Origin: Blasia pusilla
Taxonomy: Eukaryota; Marchantiophyta; Marchantiopsida; Blasiales
Direction of reading: 5' to 3'
Assembly (NCBI GenBank): GCA_050084515.1
Contig: CM114274.1
Coordinates: 20,894,001 to 20,958,000, forward strand
Length of the DNA: 64,000 bases
The stretch's first letter is position 1; every line of letters begins with the position of its first letter. The notes under the pieces are model-generated. The model did no database searches and was not told the origin of the DNA. It saw only the letters and a program-made list of their open reading frames with translations. Of this stretch, positions 32,970 through 45,211 are shown one piece after another. A program made the translations under genes and the position numbers.

Positions 32970-35900
32970 GCAATCTGAACCATGGATTTAGGAGATCTAA
33001 CGTTGATGTATGAAAATAGGGAGAAAAATCGTAGTCGTCCATCAAACCAATCCAAGGGCTCCGTATGTGTCCAAATTTATTAGGGGCATTTTAGAGTTAC
33101 TCCTTCGAATGACCTCCCTCTCTCCCGAACCCTAAGTTCCATTCTATTCATCTCCCATGGCCGCTCTGTGGAATGGTTTGCTTCTTCGCACTTGACTCCA
33201 TACTCCCAATTGTGGCAAAAACGTCGAGGTGCTTTAGGCTTGGAGTTGCGGTGCCCACGGAGGTGGGGAGGATGAGAAATTGGGGCTGAAATTGGGAGGT
33301 GGGGAGGATGAGCTAAACAGCTCTTGCCTCCAAATCTGCATTTGAAGCGGGAGGGAGAGTTTGGCTTCAAATGATGGCGACATGAAGTCAGAGGTGTAAG
33401 ACCGCGTAAGAGTCAGCTGGAGGCGGGACTCCGTAAGATATTACGCAGCTCCTTCAGTTTTCTATCATGACTCCTCTACAAGGTGAGCCAACTTTGGCCG
33501 AGATGCCATTCCACTAGAAGGCCGACCCTTTTTTTATCATTTCTTACTTTATCTTACCAGGATGTTATTGTTACTATTCATACGGTTTTCGCTTTTCCCC
33601 ACGATGAGCCGCTAAGATGTTGGCGAGCGTTGGCGGTTACCTGAGGGAGCTCCCACATTTATCTAAGGTGCCCGAATCATTCTTAGGGTGGGTTCGATAT
33701 GAAAATCTTGAGTTGTCCTAGCGAAGAGCGAAAAATCCTACAGTAGCCCTCAGTTCCCTTTCCCTTCGCCAAGTCACACTTTTTGATCACCCTCTATGAA
33801 ACAGAAATAATGATGAGACTCAATTCGGGTATTATCTGACTCAGAGACCAATTTGAGGATGTCATCGCTCCCATCCCCAGGAAGATCAAACCAAGAGAGA
33901 TCGAAAGACAAGGGAGCTCCCCCGTTGCGGGAGGAAGAAAGTGGAAGAGAAACTCATCTTGTTCCTCTGGTTCCATAAGGTCTGATCCTACATAATTAGG
34001 CCCGTCTTCCTCCATTCCTTTTGGACAATGCTTGGAATCCAGATGAGAGTGCCCAAAAAAGTGTGAATCACTCTCAATGGTGAGGATTTTCGTGGGTAGA
34101 ACTCCGTTTAAATCACAGAGGGATGCATCCGATTGATGCTCAGATCCACAATCAGACTGGGGTATAACCTCAGCTGCACTTGGGCAAGAATTGCACACTA
34201 AAATGCGCTGCTGGCTTTGGACAGAGGAAGGCAAGCACACTAGGAAACCACACTCCTCACCCATCAAACCTTCCCCTCCAGCGGCCTCACAAGAACGACG
34301 AAGGCAAGCATGACAGCCATGAGCGTGATTCAACTCGTGCGCTACTTCGGCCCACATTGTAGAAGATAGTGCCCGGTGTCAGTCTTGCGCAAAATGCCTG
34401 CACGCTTCTAGCACTAAAGAGCTCCTTCCTCCGGATCATGCAAGATTTTGGAGCGGTATGGCTGGTCGTGGAGAAAGAAGTCCTACAGCAAACTTGATAG
34501 CACAAAAGTATATCTAGAAGGAAAAATTCCTTACTGCCTGCCTCATCTGAATCAAATCCAATTTTTGGGAGAAGTTAATGGGGAACCCTCACTAGAACAA
34601 CAAGGAGATCCGAGAGTCGAATAATAATACATGAAAAAGAATTCCCACGGTGACATTGATCCAGTGCTTTGAGTAAGAACAAAGATCTCCATGTTGCCTT
34701 ATAGAGGCTAAATGCCCTACTGCCTATTGTAGGGCAGTGACCCAAATATCTGTTTGCATGAGCGAGCCTAAAAAGAATGGCTGCTTGCTGCAAAAAAATG
34801 TCAAAGCAGACATGAACACAAGAATGTGCCCCACGAATGCAACAAGTCCGTCGGGATGGTATGATCTGTTGACAAGAGCCTTGAGAAAAACTAAAGCTGA
34901 GCATTAGTGAATGTCAAGTTATTACGCAATTTCGACGCAAGCACGGACACCGCCTTCAAACCAATCTAGAGCTACATATGCCTCCTGCATTGCTCGAATG
35001 ATGATTTCCCTGTTCGTTCCCCCCAACGATTTCATCAAGTTCCACCAAAGGACGAGATTTGAAGATAAGCGACTATTCAACGTCCATGCACCCATAGAAA
35101 TGCCCCATGAATTGATAGTTGCGGGAGCTTTACATCCATTAAATGCAATAAAAGATAGATTGCAAGGGCTGGAAGGGGAAAAGTAGGGGAAACACAAAGA
35201 GCTGATGAGGGCTTGAGATTTGTGGAATGCAAAAGAGTATTGAGGATCGAACTTGCTAGCTCCAGCATTTATGCAAGTAAATTGCCACGTGATAGGCAGT
35301 CTTTATCAAAATTACAAACCTTCCATCAAATATGGTGGAAGTTTACCTGTCAAACGAATTACGAAAGGTATCTATTGCCAGGAGTCCATCAAGGACCATA
35401 AATGACCTAAAAAATCCAACATGTAAGACAGGCAGAGTTAGTGAAGCTCCATTCAAAGCTGGTTCGATTCATAATTCTCTATTTCCAGGTGCAAACTTTA
35501 CCTTGCCCTATAGAATCATCAGATAATGACTATCATAGTTCAACCGTGGATTCCACATTTACAATATTTGGGGAAGAAGAGTGATTATTGTAGGAAATTG
35601 GAAGTGGGAGGAGGACCTTTTGGACAAGCAAATCACATTCATTAATAAGTGCATGGTGTTGTAATTCTGCCAACATAGAGTGAGTTAAAGATACCTTATC
35701 AAATCCTGTGGAGCCTCCTGAGCTTTTTGCTTTGTAGGGTCGGCATTGTTGAGAAGTGAAGCAGCATTTTTCAAAACAAGCTTGAAGGTGCACACCTGCA
35801 TTCTCCAAAATAAATCGAATTATTGAAGTACCTTGAAGTTAGCTTAAATCCTCTCAATCCCAATAGGACTGTGCGCTACATGCACCAAGCTCCAAACGGA

Positions 35901-36702
35901 TGACCTGAACTTGAGCCATTTTCTCCGCAATAGGAAGTATTGAATTCAAGGATTAAAAGTGGAGCTATAGAGTAACTAGATCCTCAGATAGAAACATACA
36001 AGTTCATTAGCTTAATGATGAGGTTGGCAGTGGATTTGAAAGGCCAAGCAATCATCCATTCTCAGAGTGGTTTTTCATCATCTGACCCCATCCTTCAGTC
36101 TTGCCAATCTGTTGAACTGTGGAAGGCACTTAGATATGAAAACTGTGTCGAGAAAGTCTTTTTCCAACTGAGAGTAAAACAAATCACATTAGTGATTCTG
36201 CATTAGAGAATTTTAAGTGGTCCATGACTACAAGATGTTGCTGTGAATGTTAAGGACAAGTCACTTTATGCCTAAAGAGTCATCATCTACCTTACACTTG
36301 AGCCACTTACTAAACTAAGTGGATAGATCCAAGGGCATATTAGTTGATCGTAGTTATGAGCAAATCCAATGCCAATTGGTGACAGTTTGTTACCCACATA
36401 GTCTCCAACTGTGATGTTTGCTAGAGGGTTTTTGGACTAGGGAAAACTAAGTCAGACATGCTTCAAGAGTTGATCAACATCACAGTAAACAGTATAAATC
36501 CTGTGGGAAACCATTCCTCGAGATATTGCTTGGCGCTGAGGAGTAGTGTGTGGAGTGTAAAGGCATCTCGTGTTCCACGTAGCATCATCTACAATTAAGA
36601 GAGAACGGTGGACCTCCGTTGGCGGCTATTGCAAAAGTAGGGACGTAGGGTTTAAGCCGTCGAACAGGAGCGGGAAGTGGCGAAGGGGGGTGGGTCTTCA
36701 CA
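32970..36702. other. Gene-poor stretch with one unassigned ORF
   Basis: Contains a minus-strand frame of 187 codons at 33794-34357 with Cys/His-rich start (HELNHAHGCHACLRRSC, RILVCNSC). The neighbouring frames upstream also contain Cys/Asp patches, so a frame-broken B-box-type zinc-finger gene is conceivable but not shown. The rest, 34500-36700, has only short frames on both strands without motifs. A palindrome-free, moderately AT-rich composition separates it from the repeat-rich unit to the left. Confidence 0.25.
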
Positions 36703-37453
36703 ATGTCCGAAGTCTATGATCTCATAAGCAATCTAAAAGAGAAGGAGAGCAAGGAGGAGAAGTTTCCTGGGAGTGAATGGAGAAAGCAAAGCAAAGGGCC
36801 ATGCAAGAATGTACAAGTGAGGATACCAAAAGGTACTTGTGAAGTCCTCCTCCACCACACCTTTGTATGGTTTTCATATCATCTTAATGCTCATTAATTT
36901 TTTCATCCATTCTATTTCTTGTAGGAATCTTGTACACGAGACAATTCTGGAATCCAAGGGAAAAAAAAAGAGGACCAAGGCATTTCACTCGTATGTCTGC
37001 ATATACAAAGGAAGCGAAAATTTTATGTTGAAACTACCTTCAATGACCCACTTTTCCGACCTTTCAAGAATGATTTTGACAATGCTTTCTTTGATATTTT
37101 CAAGTGCCCTTTGGAGAAAAACATCATGAGAGAAGACAAAACTACTTTTGGGGAGTTGCAAGCTTTTATCAAATCGTGTCAACTTGCTTTCCCATATCGG
37201 TAGTCACATGGAATCAATCATGAACATATTTGAGAGTCAGAGATTGCTACTCCAAGACCTTGATAGTATAATCTTACAGCAATCTATGGATGGTTGTCTT
37301 GAGGCAACTCAAGAGTTTACTTTGCATTTGCATAAACTTCTAGATGTGGAGAATATGAGTGTGTTGACAGAGGGAAGAAAAAAAACATTTGACTTTTCAA
37401 TAAGAATCGCAGCGCTTTGGAGTTGTTACATGCTCAGATTAAATTTCATTTAA
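36703..37453 (+). pseudogene. Spliced gene-like relic, family unknown
   Basis: An ATG frame (MSEVYDLISNLKEKESKEEK...RIPK) ends at 36832 and is followed by a 90-bp intron with donor GGTACTTG and acceptor TTTCTTGTAG (exon at about 36925). The join is in frame and gives KGILYTRQFWNPREKKRG and HFTRMSAYTKEAK. After about 37005 the open frame shifts by one to RKRKFYVETTFNDPLFRPFK, NAFFDIFKCPLEKN and GELQAFIKSCQLAF, stops near 37200, and a third frame continues to 37453 (LQDLDSIILQQSMDG, HKLLDVENMSV). Composition and splice sites look genic, and frame changes suggest a pseudogene. I do not recognise the family. Confidence 0.35.
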
Positions 37454-39609
37454 GGCCCCAACGTGACAATGGCATGTTTGATAAAAGTATTTTGAGGCCA
37501 AGATAGAATGTCATAGCTTTCGGTATTCATAATAAAGTTGTCTCTTCAACGACTACACCATCACCATTGGGTAAATTGCTCACATAAGTAGGCACATGAA
37601 TGAGACCAATCTGAGTAGGAAAGTTTGCTATTGTGTAAAAAGCAACATGTGTTATAAACATTGTTGCGAGGCTCCAATGCAATGATTCAGTGCAAAGTAT
37701 TGCTCCTTTAAATTTTTTTCCTGATCAACATAAGACCCTAACACATAGGAGTTGGTCCTACTATTGGTATGGTGCAATAAAGGCAATATAATGTCGACTG
37801 ATATAGGTGTCCCTCTTGGCCTCTATGTCAAAGCATACAGGAATCTGCAATTTCTTCTGTGTAAAAAATAGGGAACCATTGAGTTAATGCTCCTAGATAT
37901 CAGCGGGAGGGTTGAGGCAATCCGGAATGGAATCCCCATGGGATAAGAAGACACCATTCCGCAACCCTAAACAAGAGTATGGATTATAAGCTCTTCGAGC
38001 TGGGAGTAAGCCCATTTGCATGTTTCGGTACATGCAAAGAAGTCGAATAAGGGGACATCCTAATAGGAAGTTGTTGCCTGAATTATAAGGTGTGCCTTAT
38101 CAAAGGACGACTAGGTGAATCCCCTTGGAAAATGTGTAGGGAAATGCGGCCGGTGTTGGAAATGAGCAGATGAGTTAACAATTTCCGGAATGGCTTCTCC
38201 ATGATTAAAGTGGATACCATTCCGTTCATCTATCGCAAAAGAACTGAGGAACACAAGTTTCAACAAGGGACATACCAATGAGGATTTCTATGCCTAGACA
38301 AGAAGGTGTGGCTTCAAGTATCCAAAGCAGTTCGGAATGGGTTCCCCTGAAATGTCACGGGAACCATTCAGCCATTCCCCTTGATGCGACAACGGCTGAG
38401 AGAAGACACAGGATTGAGCTAAACTAGGCAACATTGGAACATGATAGAAATTTTCAAACCCGATCAACTCTTCTCCTTTCCGTGCAGACCGGAGCCCTTC
38501 CCAGTAAGGAGTAGAAAAAATTGGTGGTTGCACTCCCTCAATCCACACGAAGAAGCAGTAGATTCCCTTTCCTTGCACACGAATACGAAAGCTGCAGAAG
38601 GAGTCAGGAGCGGAAGCTAACCAACAACCTACTTTGCAACGGGACTGGACATCCCTTCTTCCACACAAAACTGTGGAGCCTAAACTGTAAGGTAGGAGCG
38701 GAAGGGGAGGTGCCCACCACCTAATCGATGGTGTCAAACATAGACAACGTCAAACACCATGGATTCCTAATATAGGAACCATAAGCCTTGTGAACTAACT
38801 ACATTGAGAGAAACATTAAAACGGGGTTGGAAATTCACCACAGCTGACAAAAACGAGAGGAAAATGGGACTTGGATTGGAGGAGCAGCCTCTTTAGTTCT
38901 TGGAAGCAACTTCCAATTCTACAAAGCGCAATTTCTCACGGAGCCTCCACATTTAGATGTGGTGAACCAGAGATGCAAAACGCAATTTCCACGAAGCCAA
39001 GAGCCAAATTGGAGGAACGCGAAGCAGGAGGCAACAAGCGGATCAAATGCAGTGTGGAATGAACGCGGAGTGAACAAGGAGCAATGAATAGTGGCTCGTG
39101 GTTTGGCCTTTTATCGCTTTTCAATTTTCAAACACCATCATATGTTTGATGTAATGTCTCTATGATACATGCCGACATCCTTACATGGGCATATATCATC
39201 ATGTGGATATCCCCGTCACAAATATCCGAAGCGCGGGTGAGTGAATGGCCGTAATCAAACTGCTGCTAGAAGTTATCAAGTGACGCCGGGAGTTTACTTT
39301 TTGGGCAGGGTAAATGTGGCCCCGAATTTGACCCTCTCACCCATCCGAAGGCGAGCGGCTCGTCTTGCATTAAGACGCTAAGTACTATCTGTAACGTCCA
39401 GCCATACTTAAATGGGAAACAAGTCAAGCATGTATGATCGAAGGAAATATTCTCGAGAAAATGAAGGCGAGAAAATTATTGCAAAGTTTTGGACGGAGTA
39501 TAGGTACAGGATTGATTTTTGTTACGGGTTAATAGGACGTACCAACAATAGCACGTATTTTTTGAGAAGTACAAATCTGGAGTTGTGCAAACATTTGAAT
39601 TGGTCTTAA
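37454..39609. other. No gene recognised; short GGAATGG/CCATTCC repeats
   Basis: Three related units carry CGGAATGG...CCATTCC as inverted ends: about 37921-37961, 38180-38225 and 38333-38380. The longest frame, minus 38294-38737, reads across the third unit and has no known motif. Otherwise unremarkable. Confidence 0.4.
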
Positions 39610-40849
39610 TCTATATTATTAACCGAGCATGGGGGTTACTATAAGCAAGAAATTTTTTTAAGTAAGAAGTGAAGCACAACATAAAAATGAAGACAATGTT
39701 TGGCATAGGGGGTTACTTTAAGTAGGGAAATACCTCTTTAAACATTACTTGCCTTGATCGTGCCATGAATTCTTGTGGCCAAAGTGGAACCTAAGTAGGT
39801 GGCGATGTAATAGTGGAGGTTACCCACCTTCCCCACAAATTTCCCCTTTTAACTTTCGACTTCAACTTATATCCACAAAATGTGACTTTGTGGTGAGATA
39901 AGGCAACTTTGGCATGGACTAAGAAAATTGGTAGTAAATACGCAAGTGAAACTAGAGGACTTACACTTCAAGATTGAGATCTAGAAGTGACTTATTGAGT
40001 TCTCGGAGGAACTAGAGGGACCTGGAGGCTTGGAGGTGTGAATGGGGAGGTTGTTGCTGTAAAACATGTTGAAGCTATTGGTGGGTAAATCTCGTGTGAA
40101 GAGTTGATGTCATCCAGGTACTCTCGAATTACTTGATCCGCGCCCTTTTGTGTGAGGTTGGAAATAGATACATAGTGTTGAGAGGCAAGGCTTTCCATCA
40201 TTGTGAGAATCCATCTTGCAGTAAGTCCATTTCCCTTCATTGGATGAGTTTTGTTGCGCTTCACTTGCGGGAGTATCTATGCTTACGTAAGGTCAAGGAT
40301 GTACCCGATGGCATATCCAAAATTAGCAGGATCTCATTGGATTTCACCAGCTCCAAAGTGTCCGCCTGATGTGTCTTCATTGTGTACAATGCAATTTGTG
40401 TGTCCATTTCTACTCAATTCTCACCTTCAATTCCTCCTCTAGGGTCCTCCCTCTTCTACGTCTCAAACTTGGGGCACGAGCACAGTCTGTGCATTTTAAA
40501 ACTTAGAGAAGATATTTATTTTTGCTTTGGCTTCTCACAATCTTATCGATGGCGATGAATAAGCCAATTTCATCTGATATCCTTCTTTTGATCACTCCAT
40601 CTCAAACCGGAAGGTCAATTTTCTAAGGTTTCTCATGTCCAATGGAGTTAGGGTTCAATGGCGATGAAGATGCTAAAGGTTGCACAGGGATTTCAACTTG
40701 CTTTATGCACAACAAGGCTGAGAGATAACACCAAGATCAATAGTCCAGAGATGCACATGGCGATTGTTGTTGTGAGTCTGGAGGAATCCCTCCAGACTTC
40801 ACCTCCTAGCCCCTGCTACGCCTGTGCATAGCACGTGCGCTCTTACTAG
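39610..40849 (+). mobile_element. Non-autonomous Helitron, about 1.24 kb
   Basis: The 5' end TCTATATTATTAA follows an A (39609). The 3' end is ...TCTTACTAG followed by T (40850). Ten bases before CTAG is a short hairpin, GTGC ATA GCAC with an outer G-C pair extension (40820-40840). These are the hallmarks of Helitron termini (5' TC, 3' hairpin plus CTRR, insertion between A and T, no target duplication). No Rep-helicase is encoded. A minus-strand frame of 90 codons (39992-40264) inside it has no recognised motif. Confidence 0.6.
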
Positions 40850-43800
40850 TTCTTTTCGGAGACTAAATACATAGGTGTGTTGCTTGTAAAAAAAATATGG
40901 GTGGAATGTTTTTTCTTAATTTAACTACCTTTAAACATACTTCTCTCAATTATCTTGATACGTATAAGGAGAAGAGCCCTCCAATAGTTGGATAGTTATG
41001 AGCATATGATGAGAACTCTTGTAATCCCATCTTTTGTTCATAATATAGATAAGAATAAATTTTTAATTATTTAATTTTTTTAATTCTAGAAACATTTCGG
41101 ATTTTACACCAAGCCCACAAGTGGTTTTGATATTGAATTTTCTAAATCAAAATGTATTATTTGGACTCGACCAGTTCATATAAAATTTCATATAAGCATT
41201 TCATATAAACTATGGTATTGCTTATATGAAATGCCATAGTGTGTCTATAAAAATGCTATTTAAGATAGGTGTTAGTTTATGAATTTATCCATCTTCCAAA
41301 TGATCATTGTGTAATTTTTTGTTTTCAATTTTCAACACCTTTTTTGTGTAACAAATAGGGTAAATTGGTTGGATAAAACAAGAAAAAAAAACTCACACGT
41401 ACAAATAATTTTTAAAAGACAGTTAATATAAATTAAAAATTATTTTTGTGCCCTTGAAAACTCATCAATCCATGTTTTGCACAAGATTAAATCATCATTC
41501 ATATAAATTCAAAAAATATTTTATGTTCATAATTTTTTAAACCGCATTCGAATGTGAAATATAGATTCTTTTGTAATAATATGGATTTTAGACATTTCTA
41601 AATTTCTAAAAAGAAATTCAATCTATTATATCTTTAAAAATATCCATGTAGAGACATATTGTCAGATGCTACAAGATGACCTTAATTTGTTCAAGATATG
41701 TATTACTTGGTCTCATTAAATTTTAAATTTGGATTGACATCCATCTGCACTCGTGAAGTCTCATGAAAGCATGGATTTTTCTTTATGACCTATGATATTT
41801 AAAAATCATTTCATAAAAATTAATGATGCTTTATGCGATGCGCATTTGCATCATACCATGTTAAAAAAATCTTCTCATTACACAGTGACTTGGAATTTTC
41901 TCTATGCTTTCCAAGAATTTTTTATCGCACATACACATGCACTTCCTAGAAATATGGTGGGAACTGCTGCAACTCTAGTTCAAAAAATTCTAATTTTTTA
42001 TTGTCTAGAGGTAAAGAATTAAGTGTCTCTTTTGTGCATCTACATGATCTAGTTGACATGCATGATGCCATTATTGTTGCAGTCCTCATATGCCTTGGTT
42101 TCATCTTGATTGTCATTTGGTATCCTTCAATTTCACTTTCACATCCTTGCAAAGGATATAATCAAATTGCCCTCATTCTCACAAGGAATAACATATGTTT
42201 CAGAAGAGACAAATATTGTTATAGATACTTTCTCATGGGCAAGTGAACATATTGTGTTAAGAGGTAGTGTGCAAAATTTTGGTCCCCAGATCATTGTAGA
42301 TGCTCATATTCTTCTTCGAGTACTATGCCATCCGTTAGATAGACATGCCTCAAAGTTTCTCAACAAACAGTACAAGCTACCCAAACTATAAGCACCCACT
42401 ATCTATTATGATCTCTACTCACATATTAGGGCAAGTAATAAGCCTTGATTATCGTGTGAGCATTGTATATATGCACTTCTCAAATCTGACTTTTCGTTTC
42501 TACAAACCACCAAGACTTATTCTTCTTCATGGTGCTCAAAAAGGAAATTTTAGTACGTGTTTTGTATGAATTTGCAAAATTTTCTAAGAATAATATCAAC
42601 GGAATAAGCTACAATTTTTTATGCACACTTTCAATAAAGTGAGAAACTCCTTACCATTAAATGCCATCTCTCTACACTTGAACACATCTGCTTCTATCGC
42701 ACACAAGTGGCAATATTTTAGTTCCACAAATTCTTTCTTGGAAATATTGTCAACTTCCCTCTAGTGCAATGTCATCATCACCAAAGTTCATAGAAAGCAA
42801 AATGCACTTGCCCAATTGCATTTTAAATCAACTATCCCTCCATTTCCACCAATGCAAAGACAAAATTCATATTCATTAAATGACAAACATCATATTTCCT
42901 TAGAGATAATGGATGAATAATGTCATATGCCATACACTATATAGAAGTAGTGAGCTATTGTGACCGCCCCAAAAGACACAAGAAGATGAAAATATAACAA
43001 TAAAAAATAAACTACATCCATATACATAAGTGCACATATATAGAAAAGACACCATAATATAAAAAAGTAAAAAAAAATTGTACAAGAAATGGGTGTTATT
43101 GTTAACACCCAATTCCAATTTTCAAAGAGCATGGGAGAGTATACAATGTTCCTATACAAGCCGGGGAGATATTATATTAGTGAGAAAGGAGATATATTTT
43201 TGATATTGTACTAATACTCCACTACCTTCATGTTCCATGCCCACACTAGTTATACAAAATTTGAAAAAAAACTTCCAAAGCTTCTTATATTATTGCTATT
43301 TCTTAAAATTCCTAGTGAGCGGCCGTGCCATGCGGGGGTTGAAGGATTAATCATGTGGGACATAAAATATTTTTCAAAAAACAAATTTTCTTTTTTCATA
43401 TCATTATAAAATATTTATTAAAAAAAACACTTTCCATATAATTATTTCATATTAAAAAAAATTTCAAATAAAAAACACTTTCCAATAATAATAAGATAAA
43501 TTTCGGATATCCGGATCCCATTCCTTCACCATCATACATTCGGACCCGGTAAACGGACGTGGGGATCCGAAGACGACGGACGCCATTCCTGTGCGCTTCT
43601 CGGGATTCGGGAAAGACGTCTGATGACTATGTGTCTTTAAGGATAGGCTGTATCCACATATAGACTCTGTCGTGGCCATTGTATATTCTTATAAAAGATC
43701 TATCCAATCTAACAACCTCCATTAGTAATAGTCATCCAATCCGAGCTGGTCCCTACGAGGAATCCCAGCGTATGCGTCATTGCCAGCTCGTCACACCTCG

Positions 43801-45211
43801 TTGCATGCGATATGGTCGTTGATCACCACCTCCGTTACCAGGCTGTCTACATTCCGTCCACGGGTCTTCTCTGTCCGTCGAAAATTATGGCGGTCGCGTT
43901 CAAACTATTATATGAGTTGCAACTTGTAAACACGTCTATATGGCGCCTATTCCAATCGTTGCCTCTTGTGCTGTCGGTGTGGCCTTCGCTGAATACAAAG
44001 GAACACGCGTCCGGCAAGACTCTAGTGCAGAGGCATGTAAATCTTCCCGCAACGTAGCATCTCGAGAATATGCTGGATATGATTCCCGAGAAGGTAGGAT
44101 ATCTCTAATATGCGGCATCTCTTCCGACTCTTCGTGTCGGAACGTACTCGCTCCGCCACTGACCGGAGTATCTGAGCGGAGGACCTGCCTGGATAGTCAA
44201 GCGGATAACCTGAGGGCCGATATACGAGGTGCTTCCATTAACTGTGATACACGAGAATTCGCGGACCGGGGATGTCATCAGTGAGGTGGAGTAAAGACTA
44301 CCGAAACACGAACGGGAAAAAATGACAGTTGGGATGACAGTTACCCCCTGAGTTCTCTTTGCGGATTTTGAATTGTCTCCTCGCTATCTATGATACGAGA
44401 TCCACAATTGTGCCATGTTAAGTCTGCGAGATCTTCTTGTTTTGTGGCCACACTAGTTTAGGGCCACACTAAACACAAACCTACACTGCGGACGCTGGGG
44501 GAAGCCGACTGGATTCAGCATCATGGTTACCATTTCAGCCATTTCCCGTGCTATTTTCGAGGCTTTCTTTAAACTTGAGCAACCGCGTATGTTGGTACGA
44601 TTGCATCATTTGATTCTGGATTTAATCCGGGAGATCGCATTATCCAGGAATATGCCCGAAACCACTGAGCTCAGCGCCATCCGAGGCTTCATCTAGACTG
44701 CTGAACCAGCACCCGTGGCTTGGCTAATATGATGAGCACGTCCGCTCAGGTTTCTGCAATCCCACCTACGACATGCTTGGTTTAGTCCAAGTCAAGTTGG
44801 ACCCGAGTTTCAATCTTTCACCCATATCATATCCTTCTCTGTGTCACTGTTATAGTTCACCATGGCAAGCGCATTTGAATCCAAATTCCCTTACTAATTC
44901 TCGAATTGATGCGTCCGTCCTCCTACATTCAACGTATCTGTTCTTCGAGATCGCCGGAAGAAATGGCTTCTACCGCTATTGGTACGATCAACTATTGTCC
45001 AACTCATTTTCTTTCCGTGCAGAGATAGTTTTCGTTTTCTACTTCGCATTTCTGACTTGGATAATGAAGAGTTTGCAACAGACACAGTCGAAGATCGTGA
45101 TAGGATGATCATCCCTTCCTCACTGCGTTGGAGGCCACCACTTTGGTCGCAATGTTTACGTAGATAATGAGGAAAATAATTTCCTAGACTGCACGGCTTG
45201 TTCATACTGTA
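40850..45211. other. AT-rich gene-poor stretch and GDPD upstream region
   Basis: 41-43.5 kb is strongly AT-rich with short fragmentary frames (for example 42110-42391, +, GITYVSEETNIVIDTFSW) that I cannot assign. From 43.5 kb the GC content rises. A 114-codon frame at 43940-44284 (+) is Ser/Arg/Cys-rich, unassigned, and may be chance. The last several hundred bases before 45212 should hold the promoter and leader of the GDPD gene, but I see no clear TATA box. Confidence 0.35.

Noticed and set aside
33794-34357. B-box zinc-finger gene
   Set aside because: The Cys/His pattern only emerges by mixing frames; no complete B-box spacing can be read, so it is kept as an unassigned ORF.
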